Source: a virus. From it: a DNA stretch of 42,578 nt. Every line of letters begins with the position of its first letter. Position 1 is the first letter of the stretch. The position numbers and the translations under genes were made by a program. The DNA is taken from positions 1 to 42,578 of IMG/VR virus record IMGVR_UViG_3300042353_000676. One strand, 5' to 3'. The notes below the pieces were generated by a model. It saw only the letters and a program-made list of their open reading frames with translations. It was not told the DNA's origin and searched no databases. This document shows positions 17,680 to 25,881 of this stretch, piece after piece.

Positions 17680-19356
17680 ATGGCAGCAGTTAATTTAATT
17701 CGTAATAGTAGAGTCTTCTTTACTACTAACATTGACAGTTTTGGCCGTGTAAAAATTGGTGCATTAAAAGATGCAGCAAGCGGCATGTCTACAACAAACT
17801 GTTTTGAACTTCAAGTATTGGAAGGCATGAGCTTTTCACAAAATACTACTGTAGATACAGTTACACTAAATGAAGCAGGGGCAGCTCCTGTACGTGGTCA
17901 ACGCAGTTTTAACACTGCACTAGAGCCAGTAGATTTTACTTTCTCTACCTATATTCGACCACATAATAATGGTAGTTTGATTACTGCTGAAGAAGCCTAT
18001 TTATGGAATGCTTTCGGTGGTGCAGCTAACATTGGCGCCGCAGGTGCTGCTTGGACAGCAGGAGCAAGTTCTTCTACTGTTGATTTTACTAATTCTAACA
18101 AGCACCAATTACTGCCTTTTGGCTTAATTATATTGTTTGACAATGCCGGCTACGTTATCGATAACTGCGCACTAGATTCTGCAACTATTGACTTTGGTAT
18201 TGACGCTATTGCGGCAGTGGCCTGGGCTGGTAAAGGTTCCGCAATTCGTGTGTTATCAGATGCACAAGCTAATACTGCTAGTCCAGTTGTTTTCTCAGGA
18301 ACAGATTTTGATAACACGGCCCCTGACCAAGCATTAGCTAAAAATACTACGGCTCGTTATATTACTAACAAGTTAAGTACTTTAGTTGTTAATGATGGTA
18401 TCAATGACTTTGTTGCTGCTGCTGGTGGTGCTGTGACTAGCGTTACAGTTGGTACTGCTGGTTCTGGATATACGTCTGTTCCTACCGTAACTTTTAGTGC
18501 TGCACCTGCTAGCGGTGTAACAACCACTGGTACGGCCGTATTATCTGGTGGAGGTGTTAGTGCTGTAGCAGTTACTACTGGTGGAACTGGATACACAACT
18601 CCAACCGTAACATTCTCTCCTCCTACAGTTGCCGGCGGTGTAACTGCAGTAGGTACTGTAACAGTTAGCGGCGGTGCAATAACTGGTATTGCTATTACAA
18701 CAGCTGGTACTGGATATACTACAGCTCCTACAGCTACTCTTGGCTCTTTAGGTGCAGGTACTGGAGCTGTTCTTGGTGCCGTAACTATTACTGGCTCTAC
18801 TATTACTGGTATCACTATTACTAACGCAGGATATGGTTATACAACAGCTCCCACAATTACTATTTCTGGTGGCGGTGGTTCAGGAGCTGCAGCTACTGCT
18901 GTAATTGCAGCTAATGTTGGTAATGTTTATACAATTGCTTTAACTGGCGGAAATATAACTTTTGCTAATAACTTAACATATCTGACACCTGCTAACTTAG
19001 GTACAGTTAATTTACCAATCACGTACTTTACTGGTACACGCGCTATTACTGGTACTATTAATGCATACTTAAAAACAGGTAGTCTTGAAAGTGGCGGACT
19101 GTTATCTGACTTGATAGCTAATTCAGCAACTACAGTAGACCCTAAGTTTACAATTAATGTACAAATGGGCGGACCTAGTACAAATCCTACTGGTGTTGAA
19201 ATCAAGTTACCTGCGGCTATGTTGCAGATTCCTACAATTAACACAGAGCAAGTTATTTCTACAACAATTAACTTTACAGCTCAAGGCTTTACAGGTACTG
19301 GTTACGACATTACACAGTCTAACGAAGCAAGTATCGTTTACCGCGCAGCAGTTTAA
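17680..19356 (+). CDS. Major tail (tube) protein with four inserted repeats, 558 aa
   Basis: The N-terminal 230 residues and the C-terminal 140 (ending TINFTAQGFTGTGYDIT...) have the beta-rich pattern of a tail-tube subunit. Residues about 250-410 are four tandem repeats with a period of 41 residues, each with a GxGYTxxPT core (Tyr at 264, 305, 346 and 387) and Gly/Thr-rich strands. Such repeats occur in phage surface-exposed decoration domains, so the tube probably carries outward-facing knobs. AAAAGGAA precedes the ATG, and a strong terminator follows the stop, as expected for an abundant protein. The nearest alternative is a fused tail decoration protein. Confidence 0.75.
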   Translation: MAAVNLIRNSRVFFTTNIDSFGRVKIGALKDAASGMSTTNCFELQVLEGMSFSQNTTVDTVTLNEAGAAPVRGQRSFNTALEPVDFTFSTYIRPHNNGSLITAEEAYLWNAFGGAANIGAAGAAWTAGASSSTVDFTNSNKHQLLPFGLIILFDNAGYVIDNCALDSATIDFGIDAIAAVAWAGKGSAIRVLSDAQANTASPVVFSGTDFDNTAPDQALAKNTTARYITNKLSTLVVNDGINDFVAAAGGAVTSVTVGTAGSGYTSVPTVTFSAAPASGVTTTGTAVLSGGGVSAVAVTTGGTGYTTPTVTFSPPTVAGGVTAVGTVTVSGGAITGIAITTAGTGYTTAPTATLGSLGAGTGAVLGAVTITGSTITGITITNAGYGYTTAPTITISGGGGSGAAATAVIAANVGNVYTIALTGGNITFANNLTYLTPANLGTVNLPITYFTGTRAITGTINAYLKTGSLESGGLLSDLIANSATTVDPKFTINVQMGGPSTNPTGVEIKLPAAMLQIPTINTEQVISTTINFTAQGFTGTGYDITQSNEASIVYRAAV

Positions 19357-19375
19357 TTAACAGTTGCACTTTTAT

Positions 19376-19407
19376 AGAGACTGGGCTGATCTCCAGTCTC
19401 TCTTTTT
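19376..19407 (+). terminator. Intrinsic terminator after the major tail protein gene
   Basis: AGAGACTGG pairs with CCAGTCTCT (9 bp) around an 8-nt loop, then a run of five T. Confidence 0.85.
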
Positions 19408-19424
19408 AAACTTATTATTATAAA

Positions 19425-19844
19425 ATGACTACTCTCTCTTTAAAAACACTGCTAGTTCCCTCCAAATCAGTACAGGTAGAATACCCTGGTATGCCTGGTT
19501 TTGTTGTTGACTTAGCATTTTTATCTCGCGAAACACTTTTAAGTATTCGTAAGAAGTCTACTAAAACTAGCTTTAAGAACCGCCAAGCAGCAGAAGAATT
19601 TAATGAAGACTTGTTCTTGCAATTATATGTTGAAAATGCTGTCAAAGGGTGGAAAGGCTTTAAATTAAGTTATCTTGAGCAATTAGCTCCTGTTGATTTA
19701 AAAGGCCAAAACCTAGACGACGAATTAGAATATACTGCTGAAAATGCCTTGTACTTAATGAAGAACTCTAGTAATTTTGACGGTTTTATTAGTGAACAAG
19801 TTTCAGACTTGGGAAACTTTTCGACGACCAACTCCAGCAAGTAA
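19425..19844 (+). CDS. Tail assembly chaperone, short form (gpG-like), 139 aa
   Basis: This has the position and character of lambda gpG: a small acidic protein just before the tape measure gene, ending soon after a slippery heptamer (GGGAAAC, 19811-19817). It would coat the tape measure protein during tail assembly. The ATG at 19425 has no Shine-Dalgarno sequence and follows a terminator by only 17 bases, with an AT-rich lead (TTATTATTATAAA); how it is translated is not clear. Confidence 0.8.
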   Translation: MTTLSLKTLLVPSKSVQVEYPGMPGFVVDLAFLSRETLLSIRKKSTKTSFKNRQAAEEFNEDLFLQLYVENAVKGWKGFKLSYLEQLAPVDLKGQNLDDELEYTAENALYLMKNSSNFDGFISEQVSDLGNFSTTNSSK

Positions 19845-20203
19845 ACGCGCAGTTGGTCAGCTACATTCAAAATATGGGCCTTGGTATGTCCAAAGAGTCG
19901 TATTTTGAAATGTGCGAAATGCTAGGCTCAGAACCTTTAGATTCTGAGATTCCTGTGGAATTTGAAGATTTTCCAATAGAAGTACAACAAGCATTTAATG
20001 CTTATCGAATGCTACGAGATGAGTGGGACACTATGAATGGTAACTACTTAGGCAAGTCTTTGATAGGAATAAAAGATGTTTTAGAAGCAACAGAGATTGA
20101 GCCTTCTGAGCAAAAGTTTATAATCATGCTAGTACGTATGATTGATGCTGTACGTTCAGACGAAATCAATAATAAGAAAAAGATGGAAAAGCCTGCCAGC
20201 TAA
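19425..20203 (+). CDS. Tail assembly chaperone, frameshifted long form (gpGT-like), 259 aa
   Basis: This is a -1 frameshift product, join 19425-19817 and 19817-20203. The heptamer GGGAAAC is split by the zero frame as G GGA AAC, the canonical simultaneous-slippage arrangement; lambda G-T uses the same type of site (GGGAAAG). Eight bases downstream a perfect 8-bp stem (GACCAACT 19826-19833 with AGTTGGTC 19851-19858) can stimulate the shift. The T extension (128 residues, with VQQAFNAYRMLRDEWD and EQKFIIMLVRMID) is helical and has no start codon of its own with a ribosome site. The long form recruits tail-tube subunits to the tape measure in lambda. Confidence 0.85.
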
Positions 20204-20222
20204 AAGTTGGCAGGCTTTTTTA
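20187..20222 (+). terminator. Intrinsic terminator after gpGT
   Basis: AAAAGCCTGCCA (20187-20198) pairs with TGGCAGGCTTTT (20208-20219), extended by G-T and C-G pairs, then T to 20222. The stop codon of the T frame lies in the loop. Confidence 0.9.
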
Positions 20223-20240
20223 CGTTAAAAATTTTTTGGT

Positions 20241-20269
20241 TTGACAAAAGTGTGGTTGCATGTTATAAT
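20241..20269 (+). promoter_or_regulatory. Exact-consensus sigma70 promoter before the tape measure gene
   Basis: TTGACA (20241-20246), a 17-bp spacer and TATAAT (20264-20269). It sits directly behind a terminator, making the tail-fibre half of the operon an independent unit. Confidence 0.85.
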
Positions 20270-20324
20270 GTACACTAGTCAAGCTATTAAAAGTTTTAGC
20301 CACCAACCTTAAAGAGGAACAACG

Positions 20325-23300
20325 ATGGCATCAAATCAAGTTAATATTAATTTAAGTTTACAGGATCAGTCGAATAGTATAAAGAATCGTACTGATGAAG
20401 TTAAAAATTTAAATAAAGAATTACAAAAATCGCAGAACTTAGCCACCGGTACTAAATCCGGCAGTAAAGCAGCTGCAGCCAGCCTTGGCGCAGGTGAAAA
20501 TATAGAATACGGACGTGCTCGTGGATCTATGGGATCTACTGGAGCAAGCGGCCGAGATTTTGCAAACCAAGCACAAGGTCTTGGTGGATTAGTGCGCTTA
20601 TATGCTACCTATGCTGCTAACGTATTCGCAGTAAGTGCAGCATTTAGTGCCTTAAGCAATGCTATGGATACCACTAACATGGTTAAAGGTTTAGATCAGT
20701 TAGGTGCCGCTAGTGGTGTTGCAATGGGAGCGTTAGCTAAACAGTTTACAGAAGCTAGTGGAGGGGCTATCAGCTTACGTGAGTCAATGGAAGCTACTGC
20801 TAAAGCTATTAGTAGCGGTATGACTCAGAAACAATTTTTACAACTTGGTGATGTAGCTAAAAAGGCCTCGCAAGCACTGGGTGTTAATATGAGCGACGCT
20901 GTTAGTCGTTTAACTCGTGGTATTACTAAACTAGAACCAGAACTATTAGACGAATTAGGCTTATTTACAAAAGTAGGTAAATCGTCTGAAGATTACGCAC
21001 GTAGCATAGGTAAAAGTGTAGATAGCTTAACAGATTTTGAAAAGCGCCAAGCTTTTGCTAACGCGGTTTTAAAAGAAGGTATTGATAAATTTAACGAAAT
21101 TGATATCCCTACCAACCCTTATGACAAACTTTTAGCTTCGCTTAAAAACATTGCACAAACTATCTTAGAAGTTTTAAATAAAGCTTTCGTACCTTTAGTA
21201 GACTTATTAAGTGCTAGCCCAGTAGCTTTAACTGCGGGTATAGCTGCGCTTGGCTCAATGATTATCAAGCAAGCAATCCCTAGTATTGTTAATTATAGAA
21301 CTGAACTAAGAAAAACTGCAGAGTTCAGCAAACAAGTAAGTGATGACAAAATTAGTACTGCAGAAAGTATGTTATCAAAGCGTAGAGCTGATATACTTGC
21401 AAAGCAAGATGCTGCCGCTAATGCTAAAGCAGAAGTTATTGACAAATTAGAAGCAAAATTAAAAACACTTAGTGGTGGACGTATTCGCAAAGATATTGCT
21501 AGTATTCTTACGCCTACAGGCGGTATTCAGTCCATCACAGAAAAACAAATTCAGCAAATAGAAGCTGCTGGTAAAGGCTTAACAAAAAATAAGTACATTT
21601 ACGATCAGTTAGCTGACGCTATACGTAAAGCTAAAAAAGCAGAAGATGATTATATTGTTACAGCAGCAAAATTAAGAAAAGAAGAAAATGAACCAGTAGG
21701 AAGAACATCAGCACTAGGAAGATTACAAATAGGTGCAGAAGAGCAACGCAAACGTTCAGCCTCAAGCTCAATTATTAGTAACGCCGCAGACACTGCTAGC
21801 TTGGTAGGGTTTAGAGCTGCCTTTGGTGAAATGGTAGATAGTCTTAAAACTGAAAGATTAGGTACAGTTAGAACTTTATTTACAGGAGTAACTGCAACTG
21901 TAACTGCTGCAACTACAAGACTTATGGGTTTTATAGGTACAATGGGCAATATTGGTATGGCAATAGGCGTATTAGTAGGAGCGTTTCAAGCATTAAACTA
22001 TGTTTTTGGCAATAACGACAAAGAAGTACAAAAATTTAATAAAAATTTAGAACTAGGTGATGACAATACTAGGGCTTTAACTGCTAGTCATGATAAATAT
22101 AAAAACTCACTGTCTACAGCTTCGGTTATAGCTATGGCTACTTCTTTTCAGAACTTATCTGAAAACCTTAAAGAAACCGCTGAAAGTTTTAAACAAGCCA
22201 ATAAAGAAGCTAATCGTTGGGACAATACTGTAGATAGCATTAAAGGCTTTTTTGGACAAAGTATGCAAGATGATTTTGCAAAAAGTCTAGGTAAGCAACT
22301 ATCAAAAGGATTAAAAGGTATTTTAGATCCTTCTATGCAAGAAGACACAAGAGAAAGATTAAAAGATATATTAAATGTTAGTGAGCTTACTGAAGATACT
22401 ATTAAACAGTCTTTAAGTAGCATGAGTACTAGTAGATTGACTGCAGTTGGTGCAGAAATAGCAGATGTATTTGAATATGCTTCTAAAGCAGGGCAAAAAA
22501 CTAGTGCAGTATTATCAGGAGTTAAGGATGGTTTTGTAGGGTTACAAAAAAGCTACACAGACTTGTCTAATACTTTAATACAAAAAGACGCACTCTCAGT
22601 TTTTGGAAAAGATTTAGCCACACAAGGATTTAATTTTGCAGAAGCATTAAAAGACCCTATAGCAAATTTAGCTACATTAAGAGATTTACTAACTGATATT
22701 AGTAAAATTAAATTGCTTGCCCCAGAATCACAAGCAATTATTATGCAAAATCGTGATGCATATATTGCTTTAATAAATACTGCAAAAAGTTATGAATCAC
22801 AACTTACGGAATCAGAAGCTAAAATTGAAAAACTAAGAGCTGGGCAACGTAATCTTGCCGGCTACGGACTAGAGTTTAATCCTAATTCTAGAAGATTAGA
22901 AGCTCCCTCTAATGTCGATAGCCCAGCACTTAGTAAAGCAAAAGGAGCTTCAGCAGAAGCAAAAAGCAAATTAGACGCAACCAGACAAGAAATGCTAGCT
23001 TTAAGCAAGAATTTTGAAGCGGCAGCAAAAGCTTCAATTGAAAAAGGCTTTGAGCTTATTGAAGGCAGTTTTACTCGTAAAATGGCGGAAACAGTTCTGA
23101 GTTCACAAAAGAACTTGCTAGATAAATTGCCTCAAACAGCAGAAACAGCAAAGCTTGGGGCTCGACTTGAAAATCAAAAAATTGACTTACAGATTAGTCA
23201 AATAACTGAAACTCAACGTTTAATTAAGGAAATGGAATTAAGCCGTTTACAAAGTGAAAAGCAATTTATAGAAACTAGAAGAGATGCAGCTTTAGCTCTT

Positions 23301-24995
23301 TTAAAAGACGATAAAAGTGCTCGAGCAGCTGAATCAGTAAAATCAGATACAAGAATATCTGAAATAGATTCTAGAATGAAACTACTTAGCAGTACTAATA
23401 TTAGCAAAAGTATTAAAGCAGGAGATATACAAAAATCACCTGAATCTTTAAAAGCTATGCAAGAACAACAAGGTACTATGGCACAAGTTGCTCAATTACA
23501 AGATCAGAAAAAATCAAATATTCTTGCTGCTGAAGTAACTGGTGTTCAACTTACTTATGATAAGACTAGGAAAACTGTTGAAGATATACTAAAGAACGTA
23601 ACTGCTACTAAAGAAGAAGAAATGAAAAGCCAGGTTTTTAGAAACAGTAGTTTAGCAGATCAACAGGCTATAATAGAGGCATATATTCAACAAGAAGATT
23701 CTCTTAAGCGCGGCCTCAATACTTTAGACAGTTATAAAGAATTAGCTGTTACACTTGTTGTTGAGAAAAAAGCAGAACAAGAAAAATGGTGGGAAATTTA
23801 CGATATAGCTCTAAGAACTGAGGAGAATACTAGAAGACAGCTGCAAACTGCAGACAATCTATTTGTAACTACTACTAAAACGGCAACTGCAGAACGTACT
23901 CGTGAAAATACATTAGCCGTCAGTTTACAAACAATGGATCAAATTATTCAAAGTTTAGAGAGCCAAGTAAACTTAACACGCATACGAAATGAAACCGAAA
24001 ATACTTTAGTTGATATACAAAAAGAAGTTCTGCAAAATCAACTTGACTTAGGGGTAATTACTACAGATAACTATCGCGAACAGCTTTTAACAATTAATAG
24101 AATGCAAACAATGAAAGAGCGTGACATTAAGTTACAGCAGTTACAAAATAGCTTACTTGCAACGCAATTAGACTTAGCAAAACAAGCACTTGATCCTAAA
24201 AATTCTGGTAATATTGACTCTATTAATGCTAAAAGAGAGGCAGCTACTTATGCTTATTTAGCAGAAGTTGAAGGAATAAATAAAGTATACGAAGCAAAAC
24301 AAAAAACCAAAAGTTTAGATGACTATTTAACTGACAGACAACTTAAATACGGAGACATACTTAAAAACAGTTTTGAGGGTATGGCAGATGCTGTTATCGA
24401 ATTTACTAAAACTGGTAAGCTTAACTTTAAAGGTATGATAGACAGTTTTATTGAAGGTTTAATTCGTTACGAAATGCAGCAACAAGCTATAATGATGTCA
24501 GCCGCATTTAAACCAGGATTTATGAATTTCATTGGTAGTATTTTTGGAAACATGGGTAATACAGGTTCTATGACAGGCACTCAGGCAGGATATGTACCTT
24601 CTGCAAAGGGTAACGTATTTGACACAGGGCTTCAAACTTTTGCTAAAGGCGGAATGTTTACTAACTCTGTAGTAGCTTCTCCAACATTATTTAAGTTTGC
24701 ACAAGGTACAGGTTTAATGGGTGAAGCAGGACCAGAAGCCATCATGCCCCTAAAGCGTGATAGTAACGGTAACCTTGGAGTTCGCGCAGGTGGTGGTGGA
24801 AATGTTGATGTAGTTGTTAACAACTATTCTACGGCACAAGCAGAAACTAAAGAAACTGTTGACAGCCGAGGCAACCGTAAAATCGAAGTTGTTATAGGGG
24901 ATATGACTGCAGGTGAAATTTCTAGAAATGGTAGTGCTTCACAAAAAGCAATACGCGGAACTTTCGGACTTCAGCCTCAGTTAATTAGGAGATAA
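20325..24995 (+). CDS. Tail tape measure protein, 1556 aa
   Basis: The longest gene of the window. It has the typical layout: long helical coiled-coil stretches, three hydrophobic segments (about residues 86-112, 297-322 and 532-562), a lambda-type tape-measure C-terminal block near 1332-1390 (SFEGMADAVIEFTKTGKLNF...), and the common GEAGPEAIMPL end motif near 1465. It sets tail length and later helps DNA entry. At roughly 1.5 angstrom per residue, 1556 residues would predict a tail near 230 nm if the whole chain measures length. AGAGGAA precedes the ATG. The stop is followed after 2 bases by the next start. Confidence 0.92.
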   Translation: MASNQVNINLSLQDQSNSIKNRTDEVKNLNKELQKSQNLATGTKSGSKAAAASLGAGENIEYGRARGSMGSTGASGRDFANQAQGLGGLVRLYATYAANVFAVSAAFSALSNAMDTTNMVKGLDQLGAASGVAMGALAKQFTEASGGAISLRESMEATAKAISSGMTQKQFLQLGDVAKKASQALGVNMSDAVSRLTRGITKLEPELLDELGLFTKVGKSSEDYARSIGKSVDSLTDFEKRQAFANAVLKEGIDKFNEIDIPTNPYDKLLASLKNIAQTILEVLNKAFVPLVDLLSASPVALTAGIAALGSMIIKQAIPSIVNYRTELRKTAEFSKQVSDDKISTAESMLSKRRADILAKQDAAANAKAEVIDKLEAKLKTLSGGRIRKDIASILTPTGGIQSITEKQIQQIEAAGKGLTKNKYIYDQLADAIRKAKKAEDDYIVTAAKLRKEENEPVGRTSALGRLQIGAEEQRKRSASSSIISNAADTASLVGFRAAFGEMVDSLKTERLGTVRTLFTGVTATVTAATTRLMGFIGTMGNIGMAIGVLVGAFQALNYVFGNNDKEVQKFNKNLELGDDNTRALTASHDKYKNSLSTASVIAMATSFQNLSENLKETAESFKQANKEANRWDNTVDSIKGFFGQSMQDDFAKSLGKQLSKGLKGILDPSMQEDTRERLKDILNVSELTEDTIKQSLSSMSTSRLTAVGAEIADVFEYASKAGQKTSAVLSGVKDGFVGLQKSYTDLSNTLIQKDALSVFGKDLATQGFNFAEALKDPIANLATLRDLLTDISKIKLLAPESQAIIMQNRDAYIALINTAKSYESQLTESEAKIEKLRAGQRNLAGYGLEFNPNSRRLEAPSNVDSPALSKAKGASAEAKSKLDATRQEMLALSKNFEAAAKASIEKGFELIEGSFTRKMAETVLSSQKNLLDKLPQTAETAKLGARLENQKIDLQISQITETQRLIKEMELSRLQSEKQFIETRRDAALALLKDDKSARAAESVKSDTRISEIDSRMKLLSSTNISKSIKAGDIQKSPESLKAMQEQQGTMAQVAQLQDQKKSNILAAEVTGVQLTYDKTRKTVEDILKNVTATKEEEMKSQVFRNSSLADQQAIIEAYIQQEDSLKRGLNTLDSYKELAVTLVVEKKAEQEKWWEIYDIALRTEENTRRQLQTADNLFVTTTKTATAERTRENTLAVSLQTMDQIIQSLESQVNLTRIRNETENTLVDIQKEVLQNQLDLGVITTDNYREQLLTINRMQTMKERDIKLQQLQNSLLATQLDLAKQALDPKNSGNIDSINAKREAATYAYLAEVEGINKVYEAKQKTKSLDDYLTDRQLKYGDILKNSFEGMADAVIEFTKTGKLNFKGMIDSFIEGLIRYEMQQQAIMMSAAFKPGFMNFIGSIFGNMGNTGSMTGTQAGYVPSAKGNVFDTGLQTFAKGGMFTNSVVASPTLFKFAQGTGLMGEAGPEAIMPLKRDSNGNLGVRAGGGGNVDVVVNNYSTAQAETKETVDSRGNRKIEVVIGDMTAGEISRNGSASQKAIRGTFGLQPQLIRR

Positions 24996-24997
24996 TT

Positions 24998-25363
24998 ATG
25001 GCATATAGCTATATTTGGGAGCCAACACTTCCACAAGTACCTCAAAAAGGTTTTTCAGAATCTATAGGAGCACTTATATTAAGGACTCCTATGGATGCTG
25101 GCCCTGCAAAACAAAGATATCGTGGTCGCAGATCTGATACTATGCAACTAACCTTTATTATGACAAATGTACAAGTAGGAACTTTAGAGACGTGGATTAC
25201 AAATACATTACGCGGTACAGCTAGATTTGGATTTCCACACCCACGCAAAGGTACTGTAGTAGAAGCACGTATAGTACCTCAAGGAGATGGTGCGCTTTTT
25301 AATGCTGCGTACCTTGCCCCAGGTTATTGTAACGTGTCTTTACAGTTTGAAATATTACCATGA
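24998..25363 (+). CDS. Minor tail protein, gpM-like, 121 aa
   Basis: A compact beta-rich protein directly after the tape measure gene. RYRGRRSDTMQLTFIM, then LETWITNTLRGTARFGFPHP and VSLQFEILP at the end, fit gpM/distal-tail family proteins that start the tail tip. AGGAG lies inside the preceding gene's end, and the stop overlaps the next start (ATGA). Confidence 0.7.
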   Translation: MAYSYIWEPTLPQVPQKGFSESIGALILRTPMDAGPAKQRYRGRRSDTMQLTFIMTNVQVGTLETWITNTLRGTARFGFPHPRKGTVVEARIVPQGDGALFNAAYLAPGYCNVSLQFEILP

Positions 25364-25881
25364 GTAGATTAACGACAATGTCACCGGAAGCTATTAAGGC
25401 TATATTTTCGCCTGAAGCTGATAGTGACTTATTATTTTTATTGACTGTGTACGACCCCGCAGATGGAACTACCGTTGTAACCAGACTTGCCGACGGCTTT
25501 ACAAAGCGCATTAGTGAGACTGCAGATGAAGTAATGTATGGTGTAACAAGCCGTAGTCAAGACTTTATGTTTCTACCAATGGAAATTTCACTACCTACTG
25601 AAGAAGAGGCACAAGCTCCAAGATGTTCAATAGTTTTGCGAGATGTTACTAAATATGTAATACCTATAGTTAGAACTATTGTAGGTCCACCTAAAGTAAA
25701 GATGGAACTGGTACTATCAAAAACACCTGACACAGTAGAAGCCACTTTTAACGGTTTTTATATTAGTAGTTTTAGCTACAATGCTGACTCAGTAACAGCT
25801 GATTTATCAATGATCGATTATGAGCGTGAACCGTTCCCAATGCATTCATTTACTCCAGCATATTTTCCAGGGATGTTCTAA
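25360..25881 (+). CDS. DUF1833 tail protein (gpL position), 173 aa
   Basis: The sequence has the pattern of DUF1833 tail proteins. It opens ... FSPEADSDLLFLLTVYDPADGT, contains MEISLPTEEEAQAPRCSIVL, and ends DYEREPFPMHSFTPAYFPGMF. In lambda-like order this slot is gpL, an iron-sulfur tail-tip protein; only one Cys is seen here, so no cluster is expected. It is coupled at both ends (ATGA and TAATG). Confidence 0.75.
   Translation: MSRLTTMSPEAIKAIFSPEADSDLLFLLTVYDPADGTTVVTRLADGFTKRISETADEVMYGVTSRSQDFMFLPMEISLPTEEEAQAPRCSIVLRDVTKYVIPIVRTIVGPPKVKMELVLSKTPDTVEATFNGFYISSFSYNADSVTADLSMIDYEREPFPMHSFTPAYFPGMF

Noticed and set aside
18357-18815. 152-codon leftward frame opposite the major tail protein repeats
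   Set aside because: It mirrors the Gly/Thr/Val repeat on the coding strand and has no start signals.
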